From Tumebacillus sp. BK434 (lineage in GTDB: Bacteria > Bacillota > Bacilli > Tumebacillales > Tumebacillaceae), in contig NZ_SLXS01000002.1 of the NCBI RefSeq assembly GCF_004340785.1, positions 558,001 to 622,000 of the forward strand: a stretch of 64,000 nt of DNA, written 5' to 3'. Made by a program: the position numbers and the translations under genes. Position 1 is the stretch's first letter, and every line of letters starts with the position of its first letter. A model generated the notes under the pieces. It did not search any database, was not told the origin of the DNA, and saw only the letters and a list, made by a program, of their open reading frames with translations. Positions 23,745-32,727 of the stretch are shown in pieces.

Positions 23745-24475
23745 CGCGCCGACTCCTTGACGACCTTGGTGAACAGGTCATCGAGCGGTGCGCCCGGCAT
23801 CCCGGCTTGTCCGCGCATGTCGTCCAGCGTGCCGTAGAGGGCGACTTCGCCCCGGCTCATCATCACGAAGCGGTCGCAGTACTTCTCCGCCATGCCCAAG
23901 ATGTGCGTGGAGAGCAGAATCCCCGTGCCTTGCGCTTTCATCTCCTCCAGCAGTTCCAACAGCGCCTGGATCGCCAGCGGGTCGAGGCCGACAAACGGCT
24001 CATCGACGATCAGCAGGGCGGGCTGGAGCAGAAACGCACAGAGGATCATCACTTTCTGCTGCATGCCTTTGGAAAAAGTGCCCGGGAACGCGTCCAGACT
24101 TTCCTTCATCCGAAAGATTCCGAGCAGGCGTTCCGATCTTGCTTCATATAAAGCATCGTCCATCCCGTACGCCATCGCGGTCAGCTTCATATGTTCCCGC
24201 AGGGTCAACTCCGGATACAGCCTTGGCGTCTCCGGCACATAGGCGATCTGCGACCGAAACAGCGCCCGATTGCTCGCCAGCGTCTCGCCGTTTAACGCCA
24301 CGCTGCCTGCCTGCGGTTCCATCAGCCCCAATACGTGCTTGATCACCGTCGACTTCCCGGCGCCGTTCATCCCGACCATTCCGACCAGCTCGCCCGACCC
24401 CACCGTCAGCGACACATCCCGTATCACCGGCACATCGGCCTTGTAACCGCCGGTCAATCCTTTCACTTCTAGCAT
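23741..24475 (-). CDS. ecsA: ABC transporter ATP-binding protein EcsA
   Basis: A 244-residue ATPase. Walker A is GMNGAGKST, the signature is the EcsA-type FSKGMQQKVMI, Walker B is ALLIVDEPFVGLDP and the H-loop is LLSTHILGMAE. It is the energising partner of EcsB, encoded immediately downstream with a 4-base overlap. AGGAGGTACATAG precedes the ATG. It sits just after the terminator of ggt, so it has its own promoter in the 90-base gap, which I cannot define further. Confidence 0.88.
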   Translation of the reverse strand: MLEVKGLTGGYKADVPVIRDVSLTVGSGELVGMVGMNGAGKSTVIKHVLGLMEPQAGSVALNGETLASNRALFRSQIAYVPETPRLYPELTLREHMKLTAMAYGMDDALYEARSERLLGIFRMKESLDAFPGTFSKGMQQKVMILCAFLLQPALLIVDEPFVGLDPLAIQALLELLEEMKAQGTGILLSTHILGMAEKYCDRFVMMSRGEVALYGTLDDMRGQAGMPGAPLDDLFTKVVKESAR

Positions 24476-24531
24476 CTATGTACCTCCTGTACGTCTCGAT
24501 CTGGTACCCACATTGTACCAAACTGCCCGAC

Positions 24532-24568
24532 AAAAAAGGTACGCCAAGAGCCAGGCGTACCTTTTTGT
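24532..24568 (-). terminator. Rho-independent terminator of the gamma-glutamyltransferase gene
   Basis: AAAAAGGTACGCC and GGCGTACCTTTTT pair around AAGAGCCA just past the ggt stop. The symmetrical A and T tracts would allow function in both directions. Confidence 0.88.
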
Positions 24569-26179
24569 TCAATAAGACGCCACACACCCGTCCGTTCGCG
24601 GCTCCGTGCCGCCCATCAGGACGCCGGTGTCCGGGTTGCGCCAGATGATCTGCCCGCGCCCGAAGCCGCCGGAGCCGACCGCCCAGCGCACAGCATGACC
24701 GCGGGCGGCGAGTGCTTGCACGAGATGATCCGGGGTGGAATGCTCGATCTCGATCCGTTTGTCCTTCAGCCACTGCCAGCGCGGTGCGTCGAGGGCAGCC
24801 TGCGGGTTGAGCCCAAAATCCACCGTGTTCATCACCACTTGCACATGCCCCTGCGGCTGCATGAAACCGCCCATCACGCCAAACGGCCCCACCGCCTGGT
24901 CGCATTTCGTCAGGAAGCCCGGGATGATCGTATGATACGGCTTTTTCCCCGGCTCCAAGCAGTTGTCATGCGCCTGATCCAACGTGAAGTTGTGCCCGCG
25001 GTTCTGCAGCCCGATCCCCGTGCCCGGCACGACCAGCCCGGAGCCGAAGCCCATGTAGTTGCTCTGAATGAACGACACCATGTTGCCTTCGCCGTCGGCC
25101 GTCGCCAAATACACCGTCCCGCCGCGCGGAGGTTCGCCGGCGACAGGGAGCGCTGCCTGGTCGCCGATCAGCTTGCGACGCTCGTCCGCATACGCCTCGG
25201 ACAGCAAGTCCTCCACCCGCACCCGCATTTTGCCGTGATCGGTGATGTACTTCTGTCCGTCGGCAAAAGCCAGCTTGATCGCTTCGATCTGCTTGTGGTA
25301 CGTCTCGACCGCATCCCGCTGTGCGAATTCATAGCCTTGCAACAGGTTCAGCGCCTGCAGCGCGACCAGTCCGTGCCCGTTCGGCGGAATCTCCCACACG
25401 TCATACCCGCGGTAGTTCACCCCGATCGGCCGCACCCACTCCGGCTGATAGGCGGCCAGATCTTCTTTGCGAATGTACCCGCCGTACTGCCGCGAATAGG
25501 CGTCGATCCGCTCCGCCAGCTCCCCGCGATAAAAAGTCTCCGCCTTGGTTTCCGCGATCTTCTGCAGCGTCCGCGCATGATCGGGCGACCGCCAGATCTC
25601 GCCGACCTGCGGCGCGCGCCCGTCCGGCGCAAACGTCTCGAACCAATGCCGATACTCCTCGCCCTTCAACAGCTTCGCATACATCACATACGCCCGCTCC
25701 CAGTAGTACGCCAAAACAGGGGAGAGCGGATATCCTTCCTCCGCATAGCGAATCGCCGGGGCCAACACTTCGGTCAGCGGCAGCCGGCCGAATGTTTCTG
25801 AAAGAGCGGCCCAGGCGCCGGGAGCTCCCGGCACCGTCACCGGCAGAAACCCAAACTTCGGGATCTCCGCCACGCCCGCTTGTTCCAGCGCTGCACACGA
25901 GATGCCCATCGGGGCAGGCCCGCTCGCGTTCAGCCCGTGCAGTTCGCCTTTCACCCAGACCAAAGCAAACGCATCGCCGCCGATCCCGTTCGACGTCGGC
26001 TCGACCACCGTCAGCGCCGCCGCTGTGGCGATCGCCGCGTCGACCGCATTGCCGCCCTTTTGCAAAATCTCAAGCCCCGCCTGCGCCGCCAGCGGCTGCG
26101 AGGTTGCCACCATGCCGTTTCGCGCATATGCCGTCATGCGCTTCGACGCGTACGGGTGATGCAAGGCATCAAAATTCAT
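24569..26179 (-). CDS. Gamma-glutamyltransferase family protein, YwrD-like
   Basis: A 536-residue Ntn-hydrolase precursor. The N-terminal half has GGNAVDAAIATAAALTVVEP and SNGIGGDAF. The predicted autocleavage/nucleophile Thr is in PRGGTVYLATAD at about residue 355, followed by QSNYMGFGSG and the oxyanion-type GLQNRGHNF. There is no signal peptide, so it is probably cytoplasmic like Bacillus YwrD rather than secreted Ggt. GAGAGGAG before the ATG at 26179 decides the start although the frame opens earlier. It may cleave glutathione-like gamma-glutamyl compounds or a peptide; the substrate is unknown. Confidence 0.85.
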   Translation of the reverse strand: MNFDALHHPYASKRMTAYARNGMVATSQPLAAQAGLEILQKGGNAVDAAIATAAALTVVEPTSNGIGGDAFALVWVKGELHGLNASGPAPMGISCAALEQAGVAEIPKFGFLPVTVPGAPGAWAALSETFGRLPLTEVLAPAIRYAEEGYPLSPVLAYYWERAYVMYAKLLKGEEYRHWFETFAPDGRAPQVGEIWRSPDHARTLQKIAETKAETFYRGELAERIDAYSRQYGGYIRKEDLAAYQPEWVRPIGVNYRGYDVWEIPPNGHGLVALQALNLLQGYEFAQRDAVETYHKQIEAIKLAFADGQKYITDHGKMRVRVEDLLSEAYADERRKLIGDQAALPVAGEPPRGGTVYLATADGEGNMVSFIQSNYMGFGSGLVVPGTGIGLQNRGHNFTLDQAHDNCLEPGKKPYHTIIPGFLTKCDQAVGPFGVMGGFMQPQGHVQVVMNTVDFGLNPQAALDAPRWQWLKDKRIEIEHSTPDHLVQALAARGHAVRWAVGSGGFGRGQIIWRNPDTGVLMGGTEPRTDGCVASY

Positions 26180-26310
26180 CCGCGATTCTCCTCTCGACTC
26201 GATCAGGCAGGAAGCAAAATGCCCGCTGCCATCGCGATCTCTAGCCAGCATTTTCTACACGCGCGAGAGTTGTACCTTCTTTCGCGCAGCACCGATGCCT
26301 TGCCGGACCA

Positions 26311-26343
26311 GAAAAAGGAAGCCAGGGCGATCCGGCTTCCTTG
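26311..26343 (-). terminator. Orphan terminator-like hairpin upstream of the gamma-glutamyltransferase gene
   Basis: Read on the minus strand, AAGGAAGCC pairs with GGCTTCCTT around a ten-base loop and is followed by TTTTTC. No gene on the minus strand ends here; the hairpin lies about 135 bases upstream of the ggt ATG. It may be a leader attenuator of ggt or a barrier between divergent units. Confidence 0.55.
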
Positions 26344-26397
26344 TTGAGTAGACGATTCAAAAGTTGGAGAGAGTGAATAGCAACACACCGTACAGAA

Positions 26398-27036
26398 ATG
26401 GGGATGACGATGCGCGTAAAAATGCTGCATTGGTTTTACCTGGCCAGTTTTGCGCTGGTCTTGATCTGGTCGCTGATCAAGCCCCGCGACTGGCTGACCC
26501 TGGCGATGGAAGTTGCGCCGATCCTCGTGATCTGGGGCGTGGCGATCTGGCTGTACCGCAGGTTTCGCCTGACCGATCTGACCTACACGTGGCTGTGGAT
26601 CGCGTCGATCATCGTGATCATCGGCGGACATTATTCCTATGAGCACATGCCCCTGTTTTCCTGGCTGCGCGACACGTTCGACTGGCAGCGCAACCACTAC
26701 GACCGCTTCGGCCATTTCATCAAAGGCATCGTCAGCGCATTGCTGGCGCGGGAAGTGATCTTGCGCAAAACGCCGCTCACGAGCCGCTTCTGGCTGAATC
26801 TCTTCGTATTGAGCTTCTGTCTCGGGCTGGCCGCGCTGTATGAGATCCTCGAGTTCCTCTCCGTGCTGACGCTGCACGGCGCGAGCACCGAGTTCCTCGG
26901 CATGCAGGGTGACATCTGGGATGCCCAGTGGGACATGCTGATGACGCTTTGCGGGTCGATACTCGCGCTGCCGCTCTTTCGCAAGTGGCAGGACCGGCAG
27001 ATGGGGACGCTGCCTTATTCGAACCCGAAGCCCTGA
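26398..27036 (+). CDS. DUF2238 (YjdF-like) integral membrane protein
   Basis: A 212-residue protein with five or six transmembrane helices and the conserved His/Glu/Asp residues of the DUF2238 family: GGHYSYEHMPLF, NHYDRFGHFIKG, LYEILEF and GDIWDAQWDM. The function of the family is unknown. No strong ribosome binding site precedes the ATG at 26398; the ATG at 26410 has GGGGATGACG before it and may be the real start. Its 3' end overlaps the convergent nitroreductase by 22 bases. Confidence 0.78.
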   Translation: MGMTMRVKMLHWFYLASFALVLIWSLIKPRDWLTLAMEVAPILVIWGVAIWLYRRFRLTDLTYTWLWIASIIVIIGGHYSYEHMPLFSWLRDTFDWQRNHYDRFGHFIKGIVSALLAREVILRKTPLTSRFWLNLFVLSFCLGLAALYEILEFLSVLTLHGASTEFLGMQGDIWDAQWDMLMTLCGSILALPLFRKWQDRQMGTLPYSNPKP

Positions 27037-27752
27037 TCGTCCAGAAAGGCGCGCATGTGAGCACGGGCAGGATGAGCGTATTTTTCGGAGATCTGCTTCG
27101 ACCAGGTGGTGTCGATCTTGCCGCCGCTGCGCTCGCGGTAGTAATCGCGCATCGTCTGGTCGTAGTCTTCGATGCCCTCGGCGATCTGGCTCGGCTGGTA
27201 GGCATTTTCATGGTAGACCGCGGCGGTGGACAGGCGCGGACGGTGCGACGGCTCTTGGTCGGGGACGCCGACACACATGCCGAAGACGGGGTAGACCAGT
27301 TGGGGCAGCTTGAGCAGTTCGCTGACGGCAGCCGGGTTCTGGCGGATCCCGCCGATGTAGACGATGCCAAGGCCCAGCGCTTCAGCAGCCACCGCCGCGT
27401 TTTGCGCCGCCAGCGCCACGTCGACGGTGGAGACGAGAAAACTTTCCACATATTGATGCTGCATCTCCACGCCGTGCTTGGCGCAGGCCTGCTGCAGGCG
27501 GTACAGGTCGGCGCACCAGACGAGGAACAGGCCGCACTCCGCCACATAGCTTTGATCGCCGGTCAGATGGGCCAACTGCTTTTTCAGCTCCGGGTCGGTG
27601 ACGCCGATCACGCTGTACGCTTGGATGTTGGACGACGATGAGGCCATCTGCGCAGACTGGATGATCGCCCGCTTCTGCTCGTCGGTCAGCGGCGTTGGTT
27701 GGTATTTGCGAATCGAACGGTGCCGTTGCAGCAGATCGATCGTTTCATTCAT
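27015..27752 (-). CDS. NfsA-like NADPH-dependent nitroreductase/flavin reductase
   Basis: A 245-residue FMN-dependent nitroreductase of the NfsA/FRP group. The FMN-phosphate contacts are in RHRSIRKYQ at the N-terminus, then SSSNIQAYSVIGV, GLGIVYIGGIRQNP and PVFGMCVGVPDQEP. The C-terminal extension after 190 is characteristic of NfsA-type rather than NfsB-type enzymes. It reduces nitro compounds, quinones or disulphides. AAGGGGGAATCTCTC precedes the ATG. It is monocistronic and divergent from the acetyltransferase. Confidence 0.88.
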   Translation of the reverse strand: MNETIDLLQRHRSIRKYQPTPLTDEQKRAIIQSAQMASSSSNIQAYSVIGVTDPELKKQLAHLTGDQSYVAECGLFLVWCADLYRLQQACAKHGVEMQHQYVESFLVSTVDVALAAQNAAVAAEALGLGIVYIGGIRQNPAAVSELLKLPQLVYPVFGMCVGVPDQEPSHRPRLSTAAVYHENAYQPSQIAEGIEDYDQTMRDYYRERSGGKIDTTWSKQISEKYAHPARAHMRAFLDDQGFGFE

Positions 27753-27823
27753 GAGAGATTCCCCCTTGGCGCTTGGTAGGTTTTGCTTTATTATAGCCTA
27801 AAAAAGAATTGAGGTCGTGGAGC

Positions 27824-28411
27824 ATGAAACTGGAACAGGCAGTGCTGGAAGGGGTCCGCGTCCGGCTCGTTCCTTTGGCGCGGGAACATGCGGCGGGCAT
27901 TTATGAAGCGGCGCAAGACGAGGCGATCTGGACGTACTTGCCGTATGCGATCGATTCGCTGGAGCGCGCGGAGTATTTTGTGGAGGAGACTTTGAAGCGG
28001 GTCGAGCAAGGCGTCGATCTGGCGTTTGTCGTGATCGACAAGGAGACGGACCGCATCATCGGCAGCACCCGCTATCTCGATATTTCCATCCCGGGCAAAA
28101 GCCTTGAGATCGGTTGGACCTGGTACCACCCCAGCGTGTGGCGCAGCCGGGTCAACACGGAGTGCAAATATCTGCTGCTCCGCCATGCTTTTGAAGCGCT
28201 CGGCTTCATCCGCGTGCAGATCAAGACGGACGTGCGCAACGAACGGTCACAGAACGCGATCGCCCGGCTCGGCGCTGTCCGCGAGGGCGTTTTGCGCAAC
28301 CATATGATCATGAGCAACGGCTATGTGCGCGACACGGTGTTCTTCTCGGTCATCGACCGCGAATGGCCGGACGTTAAGGTGCGGCTGGAAATCTTTCTTA
28401 ACAACGAATAA
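27824..28411 (+). CDS. GNAT family N-acetyltransferase, RimJ/RimL-like
   Basis: A 195-residue acetyltransferase_3 protein. It has VRLVPLAREHAAGIYEAAQD at the N-terminus, ILG-type strand IIGSTRYLDI, IGWTWYHPSVWRSRVNTECK (motif A, acetyl-CoA pyrophosphate loop) and NERSQNAIARLGAVREG, typical of RimJ/RimL-like enzymes. GAGG nine bases before the ATG at 27824 is better than the upstream TTG at 27809. The acceptor (protein N-terminus, antibiotic or metabolite) cannot be told. Confidence 0.85.
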   Translation: MKLEQAVLEGVRVRLVPLAREHAAGIYEAAQDEAIWTYLPYAIDSLERAEYFVEETLKRVEQGVDLAFVVIDKETDRIIGSTRYLDISIPGKSLEIGWTWYHPSVWRSRVNTECKYLLLRHAFEALGFIRVQIKTDVRNERSQNAIARLGAVREGVLRNHMIMSNGYVRDTVFFSVIDREWPDVKVRLEIFLNNE

Positions 28412-28426
28412 ATCTAAATTTTTCAT

Positions 28427-28458
28427 GTGAGTCCCGGAGTTTCCGGGGCTCATTTTTA
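28427..28458 (+). terminator. Rho-independent terminator after the acetyltransferase
   Basis: GAGTCCCGGA and TCCGGGGCTC pair around GTT with one G-T contact, then ATTTTTATTTAT. Confidence 0.82.
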
Positions 28459-28573
28459 TTTATACCCTATAAAAAACGCTACAAAATCTTCACAGTTTTA
28501 TAGTATGATAGAAATGATCTTTGCACAAATTTCAGTCATCTTTAACTATTGGGAAAAGAGGTAAAAAATCCAA

Positions 28574-31500
28574 ATGCGGAAACATGTGTGGAACAAAACC
28601 CTCAGTGTGCTGCTCGCGTTTGCTCTCGTGCTGACGAACTTCCTCAGCTTCGGGCAGGCAACGCTGGTGGTACAGGCTGAAGAAACGGCAATCACCGTCG
28701 CACAGGCGATTGCGAACAACGCAGGCGTGGCCACTGTCGAAGGCTACCTCGTCGGCACGACCAGCGTCGGACCGAACTATCAGCTCTCCGGTCCGTTTAC
28801 GGTTCCGTCGAACCTGGCGATCGCCGACAGCCCGACCGAAACGGCGAAAGCGAAAATCATGCCGGTGCAGCTCGTAGCCGGCACGGCCGTTCGCAATGCG
28901 CTGAATCTGGTCGACCACCCGGAAAACCTCGGTGCGAAAGTTCGCATCACCGGCACCTTGGGCGCGTACTTCACGGCCCCGGGGCTGAAGACTCCGACCG
29001 CCTACACGATCCTTGACGGCGGCGTTGTCATCGATCCGCCGCCGGGCCCGCAAGAGATGAGCATCGCCGATGCGCGCGCGAAAACCGGGCAAACGGTGAT
29101 CGTCGAAGGCGTTGTCACCGCCGACAACGCAGCGTTGGGCGGCTACAAGCTCTCGACCTTCATCCAAGATGGCACTGCAGGCATCAACCTCTTTGCTTCG
29201 AGCGCGACCGGGTTCCCGAACTTGAAAGAAGGGGACAAGGTGCGCGTCACCGGCAAGATTACTGAATATAAAGGCTTGCTGGAAATCGAACTGGCACAAG
29301 CAACGGACGTGCAAGTGATCTCCGGCAACAACCCGCTTCCGGCACCGGCAGCGCTGTCCTCTCTGGAAGTGCTGACCACCGCAGCGGGCGAAGTGTACGA
29401 AGGCACGCTGGTCAAAGTGACCGCGTACGCAGCCAGCGTCCCGTCCACCGCATCGGGCGGCGGGTACAACGTGTCGATCTATGACGGCGCGTTCAATGGC
29501 ACCACCCTGCGCGTCATGGAAACGACCGGCGCGATCGGACAGCTCCAAGCCGGCAAGTGGTATGAATTCACCGCGATCGTCGGTCAATATGACTCCTATC
29601 AATTGATGCCGCGCAAAGCGGCAGACATCAAGCTGGCAGCCGAGCAGCCGGGTGCGCCGCGTCCGGCCGACCGCTACGCGTCCTCGATCAAATCGACGGT
29701 CGACGGCGACACCGCTCACCTGACCACCCCGGTGCTCGGCGCGACGACGGTGCGCATGCTGTCGATCGACGCACCGGAAACCAACTATGAAGGCATGTCC
29801 CAAGGCTTCCACGGCGAACAGGCCAAGCTGAAGCTGAAAGAACTGCTCCCGGTCGGCACCCCGGTCGAAATCGAAGCGGCGAACGACCCGTTCGACAGCT
29901 ACGGCCGACTGCTCGCGCATATCCATGTGAACGGCATGGACATCAACAAAGAGATGGTGCGCCTCGGCATGGCTGTGCCGTACTTCATCTGGCCGAACGT
30001 CGAGCATTTTGACGAGTATGCGCAAGCGACTCGTGAAGCGATGCAAAACGAGCGCGGCATCTGGGACCCGCAAAATCCGCTGGAGATGCTCCCCTACGAA
30101 TTCCGCTTCACCAACCGCGGCGGCCCCGACAAGTATGTCGGCGACTTCTACAGCAAGAAGTTCGTCTCGCCCGAAAAATGGGAAGAAGTTCCGGTTGAGA
30201 ACCGTGTCTTCTTCTACTCGGCAGAAGAAGCGGCGACTGCCGGCTACACCTACGCGGAAACGATGCTGCCCAACGTGCAGGTGCAACTGCTGTCGATCAA
30301 CGACCTGCACGGCAAGATCGACCAGTCGTACGAAGCGGACTTTAACGGCGACCGCGTCAACGACGGCTGGTTTGGCCGAATGGACTATGTGGCAGCTTAC
30401 CTGAAACAGCGGGAAGCGACCAACCCGAACACCTTGCTGATCCACGCCGGCGACGCGGTGGGCGGCTCCTCTCCGGTGTCGGCACTGTTCCAAGACGAGC
30501 CGACGGTGGAGATTCTGGAACACCTCGGCTTTGCTGCCGGCACGATCGGCAACCATGAGCTCGACGAAGGCACTGCCGAAATGCTCCGCCTGCAAAACGG
30601 CGGCGATCATCCGAACGGCACCGCAGGCTACGACGGCATCAACTTCCCGCACGTAGCGGCGAACGTCGTCTACAAAGCGACCGGCGAGCATGTGCTCGAT
30701 CCGTACGTGATCAAAGAGGTCGGCGGCGAAAAGATCGGCTTCATCGGTGTGGTCACCCGCTCGGCTGCCGGTATGGTCATGCCGGCCGGCATTCAAGACA
30801 TCGAATTCACCGATGAGACCGCAGCTGTCAACGCGGCGGTCGCAGAACTGAAAGCGCAAGGCATCAAGGCGATCGTCGTCATGGCCCACATGGATGCGGT
30901 GCAATCGGGCAGCAAAGTCACCGGCCCGGCTGCAGACCTCGCCAACAAGGTCGACGATGAAGTCGACGTGATTTTTGCCGCGCACAACCACCAGATCGTA
31001 AACGGCGTGGTCGACAACAAGCTGATCGTTCAAGCTTGGGAATACGGCAAAGCGATCGCCGACGTCGATCTGGAGATCTCGCCGGTCACCCATGACATCG
31101 TGGCCAAACGCGGCGAGATCGTGCCGGTGCTCCAAGCGGGCATCACCCCGGACCCGGCTGTTGCTGAGATCATCAGCAAGTACCAAAACCGCATCGCACC
31201 GATCATCAACCAAGTGGTCGGCGAAGCGGAGCTGCAAATGCTCGGCGGCTACGGCGTCAAAGGTCTGATCGGCGACAACGCGCTGGGCAACCTGATCGCC
31301 GACTCGATGACGGCGGCGATGGACAGCGACTTTGCCTTGATGAACGGCGGCGGCATCCGCGACAACCTGCAGGCTGGCCCGATCACCTGGGGCGAGCTGT
31401 ACAACATCCTGCCGTTCAACAACGTGCTGATGAAGCTGGAAGTGACGGGCGCTGACATGTTTACGATCCTCGACGCGCAGCTGTCCAAGCAGTACGGCCC

Positions 31501-32407
31501 GGACTTTTCCGTCGGCGGCTTCTCGTACACCTACGATTCGGAAACGGTGAAGACGGTCGACATCTTCCTGCCGGACGGCTCCAAGATCGACCGGGCAAAG
31601 ACGTACACCTTGACAGTGAACAACTTCATGGCCACGTCGACGTCTGCCAAATACAAGCCGATGGGCCAACTGGGCAAGAACCCGGTGACCGGTCCGGAAG
31701 ACTTGGAAGCGCTGGTGGCGTTCGTGAAGAACTCCACCGAACCGTTCGCTTATGAAGCGGATGCGCGCATCTCCGATGTGCGCGCGATCGCAGACAACAA
31801 CATCGGCGCACAAACGATCGCCGATGCGCGCCTCGCAGGCGTTGGCAAAGTGGTGACCGTTCAAGGCACTGTCACCTCCAAGACGGGTCTCTTTGGCGAG
31901 AAGCGCTTCTACATGCAAGACGCGACAGGCGGCCTGTTCGTCCTGCAAAACCGCACCGATCTGGCGCCGGGCGATGTCGTGCGCGTCACCGGCATCACCG
32001 CAGAAAACGGCGGCGAGTTCCGCTTGATCGGCGTGACCGCGATTGTAAAAACAGGCACGACAGAACTGCCGGAGCACGTGAACGTCACGCCGGCTGCTGT
32101 CGGCGCAGCGCACGAAGGCGAGATCGTGAAGCTGAAGAAAGTGATCGTGTCCGACCTGAAGCAGACCAACACGTTTGGCTCCGCTTCCTTCACAGCCACG
32201 CTTGACGGCCAGTCGATCACCGTGCTGGTCGACTCCCGCAGCGGTGCAACGGCAGCGACGCTTGGCTTCCAGAACGGCGATGCCCTCGATGTGATCGGGA
32301 TCGCATCGCAAGCGAACGGAAGCTATGTCGTGAAACTGCGCAGCTTGCGCGATGTGAAAGTGTTCAACCCGAATGCAGGTTTTGGTTCGGCGAAAAAAGG
32401 AAAATAG
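28574..32407 (+). CDS. yhcR: Large secreted YhcR-like nuclease/5'-nucleotidase
   Basis: A 1277-residue exported protein. Signal peptide at residues 1-36 (LSVLLAFALVLTNFLSFG, cleavage near VQA-EE). Two OB-type domains near 40-155 and 158-350 follow, then a staphylococcal-nuclease domain (about 365-500, with VRMLSIDAPE and DSYGRLLAHIHV). Next is a metallophosphatase/5'-nucleotidase core (about 570-800, INDLHG, GDAVGG, GNHELDEG, AAHNHQ) and its C-terminal domain (about 850-1060, GGGIRDNL). A last OB domain is near 1070-1270. This matches Bacillus YhcR, a Ca-activated sugar-nonspecific nuclease. Unlike wall-anchored YhcR it ends FGSAKKGK with no sorting signal. Ribosome binding site GAGGT is 12 bases upstream. 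Confidence 0.9.
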   Translation: MRKHVWNKTLSVLLAFALVLTNFLSFGQATLVVQAEETAITVAQAIANNAGVATVEGYLVGTTSVGPNYQLSGPFTVPSNLAIADSPTETAKAKIMPVQLVAGTAVRNALNLVDHPENLGAKVRITGTLGAYFTAPGLKTPTAYTILDGGVVIDPPPGPQEMSIADARAKTGQTVIVEGVVTADNAALGGYKLSTFIQDGTAGINLFASSATGFPNLKEGDKVRVTGKITEYKGLLEIELAQATDVQVISGNNPLPAPAALSSLEVLTTAAGEVYEGTLVKVTAYAASVPSTASGGGYNVSIYDGAFNGTTLRVMETTGAIGQLQAGKWYEFTAIVGQYDSYQLMPRKAADIKLAAEQPGAPRPADRYASSIKSTVDGDTAHLTTPVLGATTVRMLSIDAPETNYEGMSQGFHGEQAKLKLKELLPVGTPVEIEAANDPFDSYGRLLAHIHVNGMDINKEMVRLGMAVPYFIWPNVEHFDEYAQATREAMQNERGIWDPQNPLEMLPYEFRFTNRGGPDKYVGDFYSKKFVSPEKWEEVPVENRVFFYSAEEAATAGYTYAETMLPNVQVQLLSINDLHGKIDQSYEADFNGDRVNDGWFGRMDYVAAYLKQREATNPNTLLIHAGDAVGGSSPVSALFQDEPTVEILEHLGFAAGTIGNHELDEGTAEMLRLQNGGDHPNGTAGYDGINFPHVAANVVYKATGEHVLDPYVIKEVGGEKIGFIGVVTRSAAGMVMPAGIQDIEFTDETAAVNAAVAELKAQGIKAIVVMAHMDAVQSGSKVTGPAADLANKVDDEVDVIFAAHNHQIVNGVVDNKLIVQAWEYGKAIADVDLEISPVTHDIVAKRGEIVPVLQAGITPDPAVAEIISKYQNRIAPIINQVVGEAELQMLGGYGVKGLIGDNALGNLIADSMTAAMDSDFALMNGGGIRDNLQAGPITWGELYNILPFNNVLMKLEVTGADMFTILDAQLSKQYGPDFSVGGFSYTYDSETVKTVDIFLPDGSKIDRAKTYTLTVNNFMATSTSAKYKPMGQLGKNPVTGPEDLEALVAFVKNSTEPFAYEADARISDVRAIADNNIGAQTIADARLAGVGKVVTVQGTVTSKTGLFGEKRFYMQDATGGLFVLQNRTDLAPGDVVRVTGITAENGGEFRLIGVTAIVKTGTTELPEHVNVTPAAVGAAHEGEIVKLKKVIVSDLKQTNTFGSASFTATLDGQSITVLVDSRSGATAATLGFQNGDALDVIGIASQANGSYVVKLRSLRDVKVFNPNAGFGSAKKGK

Positions 32408-32417
32408 AACATGATGT

Positions 32418-32450
32418 GAGAGGCGATTATGATCGCCTCTCTTTTATTTT
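32418..32450 (+). terminator. Rho-independent terminator of the YhcR-like gene
   Basis: GAGAGGCGAT, loop TATG, ATCGCCTCTC, then TTTTATTTT: a perfect ten-pair stem. Confidence 0.95.
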
Positions 32451-32453
32451 AAA

Positions 32454-32508
32454 ATTGGTATTGATTACTAATTTCTAATTTGTTATATTCTAGTCAAGTA
32501 TTACCAAT
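32454..32508 (+). promoter_or_regulatory. SigA-type promoter of the lanthipeptide precursor flanked by an inverted repeat
   Basis: TTGATT (32461-32466), 17-base spacer, TATATT (32484-32489), in an AT-rich island very unlike the surrounding GC-rich coding DNA. The arms ATTGGTA (32454-32460) and TACCAAT (32502-32508) bracket the promoter and could be an operator for the two-component regulator encoded downstream; that part is inference. Confidence 0.7.
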
Positions 32509-32539
32509 CTTCATACAAATTAGAAAGGGGTTGACAGTC

Positions 32540-32704
32540 ATGGCAAACGATCTGTTCGATTTGGATTTTCAAGTGAAACAAGTGGGTTCGGTGGGGACCG
32601 ATTCCTTGACCGAGCTGTGCTCGAACGGCGAGTGCACCTCCTCCTACTGCTACACGTACAGAACGAAAGTTGCAGGCAACGACAACGGTCCGGAGTGCGT
32701 ATAA
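32540..32704 (+). CDS. lanA: Class I lanthipeptide precursor peptide
   Basis: A 54-residue peptide directly upstream of a LanB gene. The leader contains FDLDFQV at residues 6-12, equivalent to the FNLD box that class I dehydratases and cyclases recognise in nisin and subtilin leaders. The C-terminal part from about residue 20 is rich in Ser, Thr and Cys: TELCSNGECTSSYCYTYRTK, then VAGNDNGPECV. That gives four Cys (27, 32, 37, 53) and eight Ser/Thr residues available for lanthionine formation. No obvious ASPR or GG cleavage site is visible, so the leader-core boundary is uncertain. AAAGGGG sits nine bases before the ATG. It is followed by an attenuator. Confidence 0.82.
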   Translation: MANDLFDLDFQVKQVGSVGTDSLTELCSNGECTSSYCYTYRTKVAGNDNGPECV

Positions 32705-32727
32705 GCGTCTGACGGTGCAAGAACTGC

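Noticed and set aside
28532..32311. Minus-strand open frame of about 1259 codons opposite the YhcR-like gene
   Set aside because: It is a shadow of GC-rich codon usage in the real gene: it lacks a ribosome binding site, its product is rich in His/Arg/Asp with no domain, and the plus-strand frame has a signal peptide and five recognisable domains.
32540..32704. Thiopeptide or sactipeptide precursor
   Set aside because: The FDLD leader motif and a full-length LanB with both domains fit a class I lanthipeptide; no YcaO or radical SAM gene is nearby.
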